Below, one piece after another: positions 1-11,288 of a DNA stretch of 64,000 nt. Source of the stretch: Kalaharituber pfeilii (taxonomy: Eukaryota > Ascomycota > Pezizomycetes > Pezizales > Pezizaceae); the NCBI GenBank assembly GCA_015179045.1, contig WHUZ01000002.1:248001-312000 (forward strand), in the 5' to 3' direction. Position 1 is the stretch's first letter, and the number at the start of each line of letters is the position of its first letter. The position numbers and the translations under genes were made by a program. The notes beneath the pieces are model-generated. The model made no database searches, was not told the DNA's origin, and saw nothing but the letters and a program-made list of their open reading frames with translations.

Positions 1-2245
1 GTGGCCCCATTGCAAGGCCGCATATGGTAGGAATTTGAACTTGGCCTCAAGATGATCCATTTCATTGGCTGACTTGAGATGAGCGCGCAGTGGATCCAGG
101 CTTAGGTATCTTAAGCAAGTCAGGGCGAGACAATTCCGGCTATCCGGAAAATGCGTACTGTGATTTTCCATCAGAAATTCCTGCAAGGAGAAATGGACAA
201 GACGTAATGTAGTTGTCTCAGTTTCAAGAACGACCAGGCCGTAGCAAGACTCGATAATTGTTGTTGCAGAGGGTGCATTCTTTTCGAGTGTCTCAAGTGT
301 TGTATTTTTACCATCTACTGCCAGTGCATGCCCTAGAGCATCCACCGTCATTGGTGTCTGAGCAAAAAAGGTCCACCTCAACACCTTCATTCCAAGCTCA
401 GCCAGAGCAGGATTCGAGGAGTGCTGAATTCTAGCGATGATATCGTCATATACTCCAAAGGGATTTCTGGGTAATGTATCAAGGGCTTCATGTCTTTTCC
501 ATGCTGTCATTTGTTGCATGACCGTGTCGATGTGAAAGGATGCTAAGAGGAACCTGTTTTCATTAGTATTTGCCATTATCAAAGTGAAAGTTTGAAAGAG
601 ACACACATTCCAGCTGATTTTTGAGGTATTGTGTCTATAATCTTCTGCCTCAGCTGGCTGTCCATTGCTTGAGGTCGGGGGTCGCTTTCAAGTTGATGAG
701 TAACATATGCGCGAATGTCATTCTCATTTGCTGCAATCTCTAGTACAACAGGTGAGGCTTTGAGTGTTTGAGTAATTTGCTCCTTGACATTTGGTCGTGC
801 AGTAAGAAATAAGCGAAGCTGAGAACCCGAATGGTCAGGTGAATGTAATATTTCTTTGATTATATGAAGAAGTGACATGCGGGTTCGTTCCTCGAGTTCA
901 TCTAGGGCATCAATACAAAGAAAACATGGTTCAAGCACTTCCAGCAGAAGCTTCATCATATCTTTGGCTTGTTGCAAGACCAGGTGAACTTCATCCTTGG
1001 TAGCTTCCTTTAAGCTATCAGATATGGCCTTGGATGCTTTGTCGGGAGCCAGACCGCTAAGAAGTTGCTTGATGAAACTTCCGATAATATTGAGGATTAC
1101 TTGATCCTTTTCCTCTCTATAGTCGCAGTATAAAAAGGCGATGCATTTGCTGGGGTATTGGACAGTCTGAGCCAACAGATAGTCAACCATAGCAGACCTG
1201 GCAAAAAAGCCACTAGTATTAGTATAATATTCATTATATAAATTGTAAACTAGTTCTTGAGTTCAATGTAAATTTGAACTTACATAATGACACTTTTGCC
1301 AGCACCTGGCATCCCAAAGCAGCAGAGTATTCGTGAATTTGGATCATTGTTTTGACTGGTGTACCAAGTCCGAAATGCATCAGTCTCGAATATCCAGAGC
1401 CCGGTGTTGTCCAGCCGAATGGATTTCATGTCGCTATGCCTTTGAGAGGGCTGTAGTGGTGACAAATTTTTGAGATATTTGTCGCGATTGATAGCTTTGC
1501 TCTAGTTAGTGATGCAATAAAAGAGCCAGTTATATATACATGCACACACCATATTCACGTTGCCATGGCAAGGTTGCCTGAGAAAGTTGTCCATCGTAAT
1601 TTTTTAATCCACCTTCAAGACTAACTGCTAATTCGTCCTTGGTAGAAATAGCAGCCAGCAATTGGTTCACCACTCCATGTAGTTCGGAAAGGTCCGCACG
1701 TATGTGCTTCACATCGCTACCCGTGGCTATATCATTCTTGAGTTCGGTCAAGTCGTCGTATGTTTTGGATACGAGTTCCCTACACCAAGTTAGATTGAAA
1801 TACACAGCTTCGACTGGCATGAAATATATTACCAGTTGCTGACATTCAGCGAACACTCTATTGTCAGCATGTAGCGGTGAAGAGATTCCGCAATTTCCGT
1901 ACATTCTTCCTTCTTAAATGGCCACTTCAAATGCTCGCGGAATCCTGCCGATGGCGATCTCAACTTTGACAAGGAAGAATGAACTCTCTTGACCATGTCC
2001 TGGCATTGGCTGATGACTACTGAGAGTGCGGAGTCTCTTTGAATTTTTCCATCAAGTTCCTTGTTTCGCAAAAATTCCTCCAGTTGCTTCAGTACATCTC
2101 CTAACACGGATATCTCTCTGAGAAGGCTGTGAGCCTCCTCAGAGGCTCCCTTAACAGTGCTAGTGTACTCTTTCAACAGTTTAGTGACTTCGATCGTCAA
2201 TGACACAAATCCAGCAACCGCAGCGGTTATGGAAAGCGGGTCCAT
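1..2245 (-). CDS. NACHT-domain STAND/NLR protein, 3' end outside window
   Basis: Predicted exons (minus strand) are 2245-1833, 1779-1548, 1501-1284, 1197-607 and 553 to the window edge. The introns are 53, 46, 86 and 53 bp and have GT..AG ends; three have clear branch sites (CTAAC or ACTAAT), and the 46-bp intron has CTAAC very close to its AG. The N-terminus (MDPLSITAAVAGFVSL...) is the helical effector-like domain found at the start of many fungal STAND proteins (PigL_N/SesA-like group). Exon 3 carries a Walker A motif, FGMPGAGKSV. Exon 4 carries a Walker B motif, FLCIDALDEL, and a sensor-like segment, RLFLTARPN. Exon 5 continues with FLLASFHIDTV and a winged-helix-like region (RLVHFSLQEFLMEN). 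Fungal NLRs act in the cytosol as ligand-gated switches in non-self recognition or cell death. The repeat domain expected after NACHT (ankyrin, WD40 or TPR) would lie beyond position 1. All splice phases join in frame, so the visible part looks intact. The function is a family inference. Confidence 0.85.
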
Positions 2246-3057
2246 TTCGATGCAAGCAGAAGAGTTGGTAAATAATGAATATTGAATTATATGGATATAT
2301 AGGGGGATGATTGATGACAGATAATTTTCCTACAGTTGTTCAGCTGCACGCGATCAGAAATACAAGATGGAACAGAAAGCGGGGCTAGCTTTGCGGCTGT
2401 TCTCGTTCACAGCCTCACCTTGTAACACGATCATTGGCAATGTCATGCATGGGTACAGTACTCTACTAGGCCAATCAGGCCGGTCCAGGCCATTTACGTA
2501 TATTCAAGCGATTTTGGAATTTAACCCAGGTGAATTAGATTTTAATAGTCCTGGATATTTCCACTATCAGTAATTGACAGTTGCGCATCAGGTATCATCA
2601 TCGAAGAATTGAGTCCAGTCTGTTGTATTATCTGGAAGGTCCATCATTTCTAAAATATTTCTTAGTATATATACTTGAATACAAAGTGTGATACATACTT
2701 GACAAAAGTCGTAGACCGCTGCTGTTTAAAATTCTAGACATATGGGAGATTCTACTCATTTAAATACTCAAACAATCTGGTAAATGCTGGCCTCAATTCA
2801 CCTGGATAGCTGTGGAGTGATTCGTTTAATTGGCCTGAACCGGCCTGAACTGGCCTGATTGGCCTGGACTGGCCTGATTGACCTGGACCGGCCTGGTTGG
2901 CCTGGGCCAGCCTGAATGGTCTGGACTGGCCTGGTTGGCCTGATTCATGTGGATCAGGCCGGTCCAGGCTGGTCCAGGCCACTGAGAATACCGGCCTGGA
3001 CTGGTCCAGGTGGTTTCAGTCCAATGCAGATCACGGCCTGTTGGATTCATTGGTACT
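2246..3057. repeat. GGCCTG-rich repeat block with inverted pieces
   Basis: From about 2826 to 3050 the sequence is an irregular array of GGCCTG-type units (GGCCTGAACC, GGCCTGGACT and similar), including a palindromic part built on GGCCTGATTCA...GGATCAGGCC. It ends in the tail GGTTTCAGTCCAATGCAGAT...GGATTCATTG. The same tail and the palindromic part recur at 27546-27650. A shorter inverted copy of the GGCC units lies at 2468-2495. No gene is seen between 2246 and 3320. The open frames here come from the low-complexity array. Confidence 0.6.
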
Positions 3058-3130
3058 AGTCCATGGGTTTTTTTTTTTGTGTCACATGACCCAACTTGCA
3101 GCTGTTCGCCATGGCAGGGCAGTCCATGGG
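3058..3130 (-). mobile_element. Ultra-short LINE-I 3'-end stub with 10-bp TSD
   Basis: Read on the minus strand, the insert 3068-3120 is GCCCTGCCATGGCGAACAGC plus about 20 more bases and then an A-tail, which appears here as an 11-T run. AGTCCATGGG flanks it directly on both sides (3058-3067 and 3121-3130), the target-site duplication expected of target-primed reverse transcription. Only the 3' hairpin segment of the LINE at 17268-20165 is present. Confidence 0.8.
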
Positions 3131-3329
3131 ATAGCAGTGACCAACAGACTGGGGAATGTTCAGAAGTGGTTGGTGATGGATAATGAACTGGGTATAAAGA
3201 TCACTGGGACTATGTATTCTATTCTACTACTTATATTATTAGACAATATAGCTATTATTTAGTTGATGCAGTTAGCAGCAGTCAAGAGTTGGGCTAGTGC
3301 GAAATAGCCGGTTTCTCAGGTTTCATTAC

Positions 3330-3413
3330 TACTAGCTAGTAAAATATGTATTCGGACATAGCGCATAATGTGCATTGGTATCCCTGTCCGAATACATATT
3401 TTACTGGCTAGTA
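3330..3413. repeat. 84-bp hairpin element, 29-bp inverted arms
   Basis: The left arm 3330-3358 and right arm 3385-3413 are inverted copies with one mismatch (TACTAGCTAG... against TACTAGCCAG...), separated by 26 bp. It has the size and form of a very small MITE or a cruciform-forming palindrome. No clear target duplication is seen. Confidence 0.75.
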
Positions 3414-3859
3414 CAGTACACTTTACAGGGAGTATATCTTGACACCTTGATGCAAAGACTAAGTAGTAAAGAAGAAGAAAAAAATATTTCAAATTGTCAC
3501 AAAGGCATATTCTCAAGTGCTAAAGCTTTGCTAAGTTATTAGATACATAGTGGCCTAAAACACCTTAACTACCCTCTTCAAACTCCTGCTCGGCTAACAC
3601 TTATCTCTAATTCCAGGTGTGCAACTCTGGCTAGAGTTCCCAAACAATGCTCTAAGTATACCTTAAGCATTGTCCGTACATAGTTGAGTGTCTACCAGGC
3701 TGGAAATTGGAAAGGAAGACATTCTGAATATCACTATGGTCAAAAATTACTACTTTATCGTGAACCTACCCACTGGCTCCCATCCACCCCAGCACACAGA
3801 CCACTACCACCCCACATACCTTACCAACTCCAATACTCCACTCTTGCACTATTGAAGTA

Positions 3860-3968
3860 TCTACTCGCTGGTTCGGAAAGTATTGGAACGCTGCATAACA
3901 AATTCCAAATGGCGAATAGCGCACATGATTTATGCAGCGTTCCAATACTTTCCGAACCAGCGAGTAGA
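3860..3968. repeat. 109-bp perfect hairpin, 39-bp arms
   Basis: Arms 3860-3898 and 3930-3968 (starting TCTACTCGCTGGTTCGGAAA) are perfect 39-bp inverted copies around a 31-bp loop. Arm identity this complete implies a recent origin or gene-conversion maintenance. The flanks give no obvious target duplication and no coding is evident. Confidence 0.85.
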
Positions 3969-4717
3969 ACAAGTGGAGAAAGTAGCAATATGAAAGCATT
4001 AAGACTGTATGGAAAATAAATTTAATCTTCTATTTTGCAAAATTTGGTGATCCGCTTCTGCTACGTGATCCGCTTCACCGTCATATACAGTACCGCACGG
4101 TTGGATTCACAGAACGGGCTTAAGATCATGTCAATTATGTCATTCCGCCGCATGCAATGCAAAGCCTCACTCGGCTTCTGCCCAAAACCGAGCTTTAGAC
4201 TGGTATATATATAGACGGAGCACCCTGGGTGCCATCTTGCGTGTGAGAAGTGTGAGATAGGTTCACGCTGAATTTCAGATACAATGCAGAGATATGTATG
4301 GAGGCACAGGGATGGAGCTAGGATGTAAATGTTCCGGATTCACCGCAACCGTAGGTGGATGCGCGTGAGCATACGGTATGCGCATATGCGACGCAGGCGA
4401 TATGCGATAGCCGACGGCGTCGCAGTCGCATAAAGTAAATAAGTGCTATATGAGCTACGCAGAGGACTAGCGAGTATCGCTGGTCAAGTGTCTTTTTGAC
4501 CTGGCGGACGGTAATTCTCTGCGTTTACCACATCCGTTACAGTAAAGTGGCAAATACCTGGGCAAGTAAGTTAGGTATTGGAGCCAGAGTATTGACAAGA
4601 AATTTATAGAACAAAAGCTTAGGAAGGCCATGGGTACCTTTCGTTCGTGAGAACCTCAACTCGGTCTTCGTAGTCTAAATATTGCTTAATCCCCAGACTA
4701 TTTACGGGTCACTGTAG
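3969..4717. other. No gene recognised; partial repeat of central palindrome DNA
   Basis: No convincing ORF is present. The segment about 4440-4510 (GAGCTACGCAGAGGACTAGC...) is related to 5535-5600 inside the neighbouring palindrome (GAGCTATGCAGAGGACTAGT...). A TATA-like run lies at about 4204-4213. Confidence 0.4.
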
Positions 4718-7082
4718 CGTGCCCGATGTGGTAACGATCTGCCCCCCTGTAACGATCCACTCTCTGGGCACTCCTCGTCATGCATTCCTCACTCGACTAC
4801 TTTTATTTGAATATATTGCAACTATAGAAATTGCTTAACATTATACCAATTTGACATCGCTGAATCAGAATTTGCTATCATAATGAGGAAAAAATCAAAA
4901 TTCCAATATTTACAACTAAATTTATCATTATTTACCTAAGTTGAGTCCTCCCTGTATATAGTATAGCTCAACATTCTCGAAATCAGAAAAATTATATAGA
5001 AAACTAGTAATTCTCATCTATCTAGGGCTGGTCTTTTTATTAAAAGTCAATATTGCATATACAGATCATGTGGGATGCAATGCACCTTCAATTGTATAGA
5101 AGTAGTTTATATTCGTGAGCTACCTTGATCTGACCTTCAGTGTTCCTAGACTCCTCAAGTGATTCAGGAATACCAGGACTTGAAGTAGTAGTAGTTGAAG
5201 CACTAGGGGTGGTAACAGTAACTCCTTCTGAGGTGCCAGGTATGACAGAAGAGACCTATGGCTCAAATCTGCTATTGGAACCTTCTTCTACCCACCCCCC
5301 CTTCTAGTATTCAGACCCTCCTATCTCATGAACTAAAGATCTTTCCCAGCCCCAGCCTTGCATGTGAGTTCCTCTATGGTGTCTTTTTGTAACTTGTTCA
5401 GCTGCAGCCATCTCTCTCTCTTTTCGTTCTTCTTTTGCCTTGCTGTCATGGGTCACCTCGGGTGGCCGATAGAGCGTATATGCGACGTATGCGAAATGCG
5501 ACAGCAGATATATGGGATGCAGGTGCGTATTGCTAAATGAGCTATGCAGAGGACTAGTAAACGTCACTAGTCCAGTGTTTTTTCACTGATCTGGTGGGAT
5601 GCGGTTCTCTACCCAAGACGCCCAAGACGTTATATTCACTCACTTCCTCCTATGCCGCCTCGAGCTGAAGTTAAAGCAATACTGGAAATAGAAGGAAAAA
5701 ATAGTAGGAGATGTCGAAAAGGAAACAGAGAGTACCAGCGAAGGTCAGAAAGGAGGAAGAGAAACTTCAGAAGGTGCGAAAATAGTTTAGGATAAGAAAG
5801 AAGCCGCTGATATGCAAAGTAGTTAGCAGCGATGGATCGAGAAAGTAAGGCAAAAGAGGAACGAAAATAGAGAGAGATGGCTGCAGCTGAACAAGTTACA
5901 AAAAGATACCATAGAGGAACTCACATGCAAGGCTGGGTCTGGGAAAGATCTTTAGTTCATGAGATAGGAGGGTCTGAATACTAGAAGGGGGGGTGGGTAG
6001 AAGAAGGTTCCAATAGCAGATTTGAGCCATAGGTCTCTTCTGTCATACCTGGCACCTCAGAAGGAGTAACTGTTACCTGTTACGGCTAAGGTAAGACTTA
6101 CGGGATACTGCCCCGAGAAGCACCGCCAGTTCCGTATAAGCCGTGTGCTGAAGATGTAGCTGATCACTACTAGGCAACGCATGGAACACTTTGGGCCCGA
6201 GAAACGGCGGTCGCGTACAGAAGTGTGTGTCAAGCAATAAGTCATACAGACTAGCAACTGCACATGGTTTATAAAGTAATATGCGTACATGCATTAGGTG
6301 CTACTGACCTTCCTAATGCATGTTTCTACTACGTCTCCTTATCTACGTGTCTTATCTATATTCATCATGTCATTGTCATATCATGTTGATAGCTCGGAAG
6401 TCTATATAAACGGGCCGAATAGATAGCTAGAAGAAATCAAGACACTAGCGGTGTTCTAAGTTGAACTCTCACTTCATGCTCTCGCATAACCTTTTGCCGT
6501 CCGCTTCGCTGCCTTCGTGAATCCCGGAGTCGCCCCAGTGCCACTCTCGCGAGCCCAGCGACGCCTACGCTAACATTACCACCCCTAGTGCTTCAACTAC
6601 TACTACTTCAAGTCCTGGTATTCCTGAATCACTTGAGGAGTCTAGGAACACTGATGGTCAGATCAAGGTATGGAGATTAGCTCAGGAACATAAACTATTT
6701 CTATACAATTGAAGGTGCACTGCATCCCACATGATCTGTATATGTAATATTGACTTTTAATAAAAAGACCAGCCCTAGATAGATGAGAATTACTAGTTTT
6801 CTATATTATTCTCCTGATTTCGAGGATGTTGAGCTATACTATATATAGGGAGAGCTCAAATTAGGTGAATAATAATAAATTTAGTTGTAAATAATGGAAT
6901 TTTGATTTTTTTCCTGATTATGATAGCAAATTCTGATTCAGCGATGTCAAATTGGTATAATGTTAAGCAATTTCTATAGTTGCAATATATCCAAAATAAG
7001 TAGTAGAGCGAGGAATGTATGACGAGGAGTGCCCAGAGAGTGGATCGTTACAGGGGGGCAGATCGTTACCACTTCGGGCACG
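4718..7082. mobile_element. Large palindromic (foldback-like) element interrupted by a solo LTR
   Basis: The left arm runs from 4718 to about 5445. The right arm runs from about 5850 to 7082 (LTR 6078-6575 excluded). They are inverted copies of roughly 730 bp each. The outer ends begin CGTGCCCGA and continue GTGGTAACGATCTGCCCCCC. The centre (about 5650-5900) and inner arm parts encode Lys/Glu/Arg-rich peptides such as VPAKVRKEEEKLQKVRK and KEERKEREMAAAEQVTK. These resemble the basic C-terminal tails of fungal pogo/DDE_1 transposases, but frames are broken by stops. The element is best read as head-to-head transposon ends forming a foldback structure. No target duplication was identified. Confidence 0.7.
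6078..6575 (+). mobile_element. Solo LTR, family A (498 bp)
   Basis: It starts TGTTACGGC and ends CGCTAACA, flanked by perfect 5-bp duplications TTACC (6073-6077 and 6576-6580). A TATA box (CTATATAAACGGGCC) lies near 6402-6416. A second copy of the same family lies inverted at 12949-14061. No internal gag/pol sequence adjoins it. It sits inside the right arm of the 4718-7082 palindrome and is therefore younger than the palindrome. Confidence 0.9.
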
Positions 7083-7139
7083 TTAATACAGGATGCCTTG
7101 CAAGGTTGTAGCAGCAATGATTTCCACAAGGAAATAAAC

Positions 7140-7213
7140 ACAACAAGATTTTTTTTTTTTTTATAAACATTAATCGCGTGCCGCCCTATGGGCTATGGCG
7201 ATACAACAAGATT
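7140..7213 (-). mobile_element. Ultra-short LINE-II 3'-end stub with 11-bp TSD
   Basis: The insert 7151-7202, read on the minus strand, is CGCCATAGCCCATAGGGCGG plus a short tail and an A-run. ACAACAAGATT is duplicated at 7140-7150 and 7203-7213. It contains only the terminal hairpin of LINE family II (compare 21183 and 25450). Confidence 0.8.
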
Positions 7214-10200
7214 AGCGTTCAATCCCCGTTTGCTCTAAACTTAAGCCAGGATTGGTCTCGTAGCCAGGATAGCTTCGAACCCTCCTATCATCATAATGGT
7301 GATTGGCATGATCACCTCTTGAGTTATCCGTGCAACAGGTGTTTTGCACCTCGCCCGAAATTTTTTCGTAAAATAGGCAACGACCTTCACCTCTAACGCA
7401 GAGCAAACGTCTGCCAACTTGGTAAAAGGCAGTAACCAAATTCCAGAACACTTAGAATCAGCAAAATTCATATGAAACCACACCTTTCTTGCCGACTTCC
7501 ATATCGAAGGTTTATGTGACTCGCCGTCTTCGTTGAACGTTACCTATCCCACTATAGCTATCAGGTACTTGCCTTAAAATTCCCAATATAGGCTCAGCAG
7601 CTGCAAAGTAAAACTTCATGAACGGAAATATCCTTTACAGTCTCCTAGCCAAATAGGGATACCTACAGGCATAACCAGGGGAAGCTGATCGTTTGTGCAT
7701 TTACGACACGTGCACCACGGAAGGCTTTTCCAGCTGAGCTTAGTATCCCCGGATTTGTATCCCTTCTCAATTTATTTCAGGGGTTAACGTTTACTCGGGT
7801 CTGGGATAAATTATTGCAGGTTGCACGTAGAGTATTCTCTCCATCTTCACTGACTGTCGCACGGACTGCGCAAGCTGCAATAATTTAACCCAGGCACGAG
7901 TAAGTGTTCGCAATAGATCGACGTTACCACCGTTACATCTGATCAATTGCATTGTTGCTTAAATTTCAGCAATTCTAGGGACGTCTGTGTATGGAGATGG
8001 AGCCATAACTCCATTCCCGCTTCATTGAACCACTGTTGAATCTGCTACTTGAAGAGGTAAGTGACATGTGTACAAGTACTTTGGAAACAGCTAGAGCCCT
8101 TTCAGGGAAGGAAGAAATGCCCTCCAGGCTAGCTTTATACGAACCGTTTGGTTCCGAGCGATCGGATGCACCCAAAGCTTAAGTCTCCATATCATAGTGC
8201 GCAGTGGTGGTGCCAACAAGACTAACCCCAGTGAAATCTCAAAACGAAATTCCAGAATGAGTAATTTCATAAAAGCGGGTCTACAGAGTTTCCGAGAATT
8301 CCGGAAGTATTGAGGAGAGCTCGATCCCTCTCATGTAGATGTTGGACGGCCAAATCATCAATGCAATTTTATTTACCTGGGCACTGTACTGAAATCAACC
8401 AAGTCCAGTTTTGTAGCTTCAATCAAGCAGCGGGATTTGAAAGTGAAATACTGTAGCAGTTGTGTTCGGTGAATAACACCCTGATTGTAAAGTATGATAA
8501 CGTCGCTGTGCGTCAAGGGCAATTCGCTTTTCTTTTTCGCGCGCGGAATTAGCCATGATACCCCAGCTATGAGGATTAGCTTCTGACAAACTTTCCATGG
8601 CTGTGGCTGCATCGCATCCTCAATTTCGATGATATTCCAGGCTTGGCACAAAGGCCCTAAAGTCTAGGGAAAACCGCAAATAGCTTTACACATCTAGAAA
8701 CAAGCTTTCGATACGTACCTAGACCACCAAATTTCCTTGATCTGCAGTGTGGTTTGTTTTGTTAGTTAATCGAAACGAAACGAAAGTGCATGAGCACGCA
8801 CATGCACAGAGGGGAAGCGAGTTATGTACCTGCGTCTGAACCATGCACTATACGGTTTAAGCTTAACTTGCTCTCTTGACGATCCCGTACCGAATTTCGC
8901 GAAGATCCAGAACACACACGGAAGCTATGGAATCCATGCACTGTGGGTATTTGGCGCCTCATTAGGTAATGGAGAGTGTGAGTGGTGCATTCCGCAAGCT
9001 TAAAGAGGGAAGAAGAAATTACTGTAAAATGAGTGCTGTGCGCCTCACGCACCCTCAGTTCAGGGCATTGGACGATGACGGTGACTGAAGTGCATTTGTG
9101 GCCTGAACACGAGCCAACTGCCCTGGGGCTTCAATTTAAGCAGTGAAATTAGGGTTCCACTGCAATGCTATCAGTGCATGCTTGTAGTAATCCACGTTCA
9201 ATAAAAGCAAACGTGGGTTGGCAGGTCGTACCGGTGGGGAGAACAGGCACACAAGTGTGTTGAGGACTCTGAGCACTGGCTTGATTGTACGATAGCTGTG
9301 TTACGATTCAGAGCACAACGTTACGACATTGCAGAAAAAGCGCATGTGCTCCTCCCTTTCATTCACAGAAGCACTGGCGCTTCAAAATCAAGTGGAAGCG
9401 CAACTGTTCAGCCCAACTCAAGCTCATGGTGACGACTTCCAAGGGTGACCTGGAATACCGTTGCACTTTTGGCGCTTTTGCCGATTGGTGAGGATGAGGG
9501 AGTTGGTAATTTCCCCGTTCCAGAGATGGGTTAGTGCACATCCGTATAGAGCTTAGTGTTGCGAGGGATCTCATTGCGATTGCCGATACGGTGGCCAATT
9601 ATTGGACGCTTGTGCAGAAAAGTGCAATGACACCAAGCTCAAGTTGCAGTACCTTCTCCACATCGATGGAAGCAAATCAAACCATCAGGAGCCGTTACTC
9701 TTATTTTATGGGAACGAGCAGGGTGCCACCGGTTTTGCTCAAGCTGGCCGCAGAGTACAAGTATTTGGGTGTATCTTGCATAAATTCGTTGACCATCTGT
9801 GAAAGACATGCAGAAAAAGCTAAATGGGCGAGAGTTTGCCATCATGACTCGAGGGCCGGGGGCCTCAATAAAGTACTCTACAAAGTTGCGCTCTGCGGGT
9901 CAGACCGAACTGTATCCTTTTCTGGGAGGTGAGAAGATCCCGGAAGAGCCAATGCGAGCTCGTGCATGGTCTAGCAGGTGCTAGAGCACATCTGGTTAAG
10001 CTAACGCATCCATGACCAGCATTGGGCGCAGACTAGATGGAAGCTTGTCGCATAACCGCCTGGAGCCAGTTGACAGCGCAGGGATTTAGTGGGGCCTTTG
10101 CATGGAGCACAACAGTGCTCTGGAGCATTTGCATCGACGCTGCACCTATTCAGGATGCCACAAAATAGGGGCCTTCCCAGCACTACAGCCGATATCTCAA

Positions 10201-10522
10201 CTTCTGATTGCAGCGGTCAAGGGGGCAAAAAGGTGGCAACTGCCTTCCACCGCTATCAAACCATCTGACCGTGAACAAACTTGATGTAGCCAGCCATAGG
10301 CACTTCTTACTTTAAATCCCGAACTTCCCACCCTCTTTCGAGGCTTTCTTTCTCTCCCATCTCACGTCGAAATCAGAAGCATTCACCCCACTCTCTCTTA
10401 CTAGTCACTCATTTCTTAGTCTTTGCTACCATACCCACGCTCCTTTGCATCTTTAATTTCTACGGCGCTCGCATCGTTTTATTACTACCTTTTAATAAAT
10501 TTCACTTTATTAAATAAGCACA
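7214..10522. other. Long intergenic stretch; no gene recognised
   Basis: Small open frames exist on both strands (for example 8373-8651 minus and 9534-9932 plus), but none shows a recognisable domain, splice-consistent extension or signal peptide. A 122-bp inverted-repeat element sits at 7787-7908. The last about 180 bp before 10523 is pyrimidine-rich, typical of a fungal core promoter/5' UTR for the following gene. Confidence 0.4.
7787..7908. repeat. Small MITE-like inverted repeat
   Basis: The left arm about 7787-7824 (TTACTCGGGTCTGGGATAAA...) and right arm about 7871-7908 are inverted copies with a few mismatches around a roughly 46-bp centre. No clear target duplication. The form matches a non-autonomous DNA transposon, but its family is unknown. 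Confidence 0.6.
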
Positions 10523-11288
10523 ATGCAGTTCATCACCTCAGTCGCCGCTGTTGCCGCTCTTCTCGCCGCTGTTGCGTCAGCTGCGGGCAATGGCTTCATC
10601 ACTCCCCAGCCTGGCGCCATTATCCCGGCCGGCAAGGAATGCTTCATTTCCTGGAAGGCGGATACCCCCGGGCCAGTCACCATCTACCTCATGAAGGGTG
10701 ACAGTAAGGATTTGGATCGGAAGTCTCAAGTTGTTTTGTTGGAGACCAACTTCGGCAACTACACCTGGGATGTCCCATCCTCACTCCCTGAGGGTGATGT
10801 ATGTGATTTCCGCATTCTGAATTCGTAGGCTCAGAACTAGAATACTGACATGAAATCCAACATAGGACTATGCTTTCAAGATCACTTGGGGTGCTTCACC
10901 AAGCGCGGAAGACGTGAACTACACTGGCCAGTTCACCATCACATCCGACAATGAAGGCGATGAGGATGAAACTTCGACCACTACAAAGACTACCAGTGCT
11001 CCGACGAGTGCCACTACCGATAGCTCCGCGACTGAGACCGAGACCGAGACCAAGACCAACAATAGGACTGAGACTGTTACCACTCCTTCAAATGGTACTA
11101 CTATCACAATCCCGACTCCTTCAGCCACCGAGACTGAGACCGCCACCGAGTCTGAGAGTAGCAGCTCCACCGACACTTCCTCCTCTCCGTCTGCTTCTGC
11201 CTCTGAAGATGAGGGCAACGCTGCCCCTAGATTTGGCTTCTCTGTAGCTCTTGTGGGAGCCGCCGTTGCCGCCATTGTCTTGGTTTAA
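10523..11288 (+). CDS. Kre9/Knh1-like Ser/Thr-rich GPI-anchored cell-wall protein
   Basis: Two exons, 10523-10798 and 10866-11288, flank a 67-bp GT..AG intron in phase 0 and give 232 aa. Residues 1-20 are a signal peptide (MQFITSVAAVAALLAAVASA). Residues about 23-115 match the Kre9/Knh1 N-terminal family: FITPQPGAIIPAGKECFISW, then LETNFGNYTWDVPSSLPEG and, after the intron, DYAFKITW. Residues about 125-205 are a Ser/Thr/Glu-rich stalk likely to be O-mannosylated. The C-terminus is a small-residue and hydrophobic tail (FGFSVALVGAAVAAIVLV), typical of a GPI-addition signal. The family is secreted to the plasma membrane or wall and linked to beta-1,6-glucan organisation in yeast; that role here is inference. 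The start is the first ATG after a pyrimidine-rich leader. The gene looks intact, and the overlapping long frames on the other phases are artefacts of the Ser/Thr repeats. Confidence 0.88.

Noticed and set aside
2752..3050. Small proteins predicted from the GGCCTG array
   Set aside because: All frames are open because of the repeat. There is no start context or conservation.
8373..8651. Minus-strand frame with PRAKKKSELPL and hydrophobic stretches
   Set aside because: No domain recognised and no consistent exon extension on either side.
10919..11275. Long frames overlapping the Ser/Thr-rich region of the GPI protein on both strands
   Set aside because: Shadow frames of the repetitive ACT/GAG/TCC codon usage. 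The sense frame has signal peptide, domain and GPI tail.
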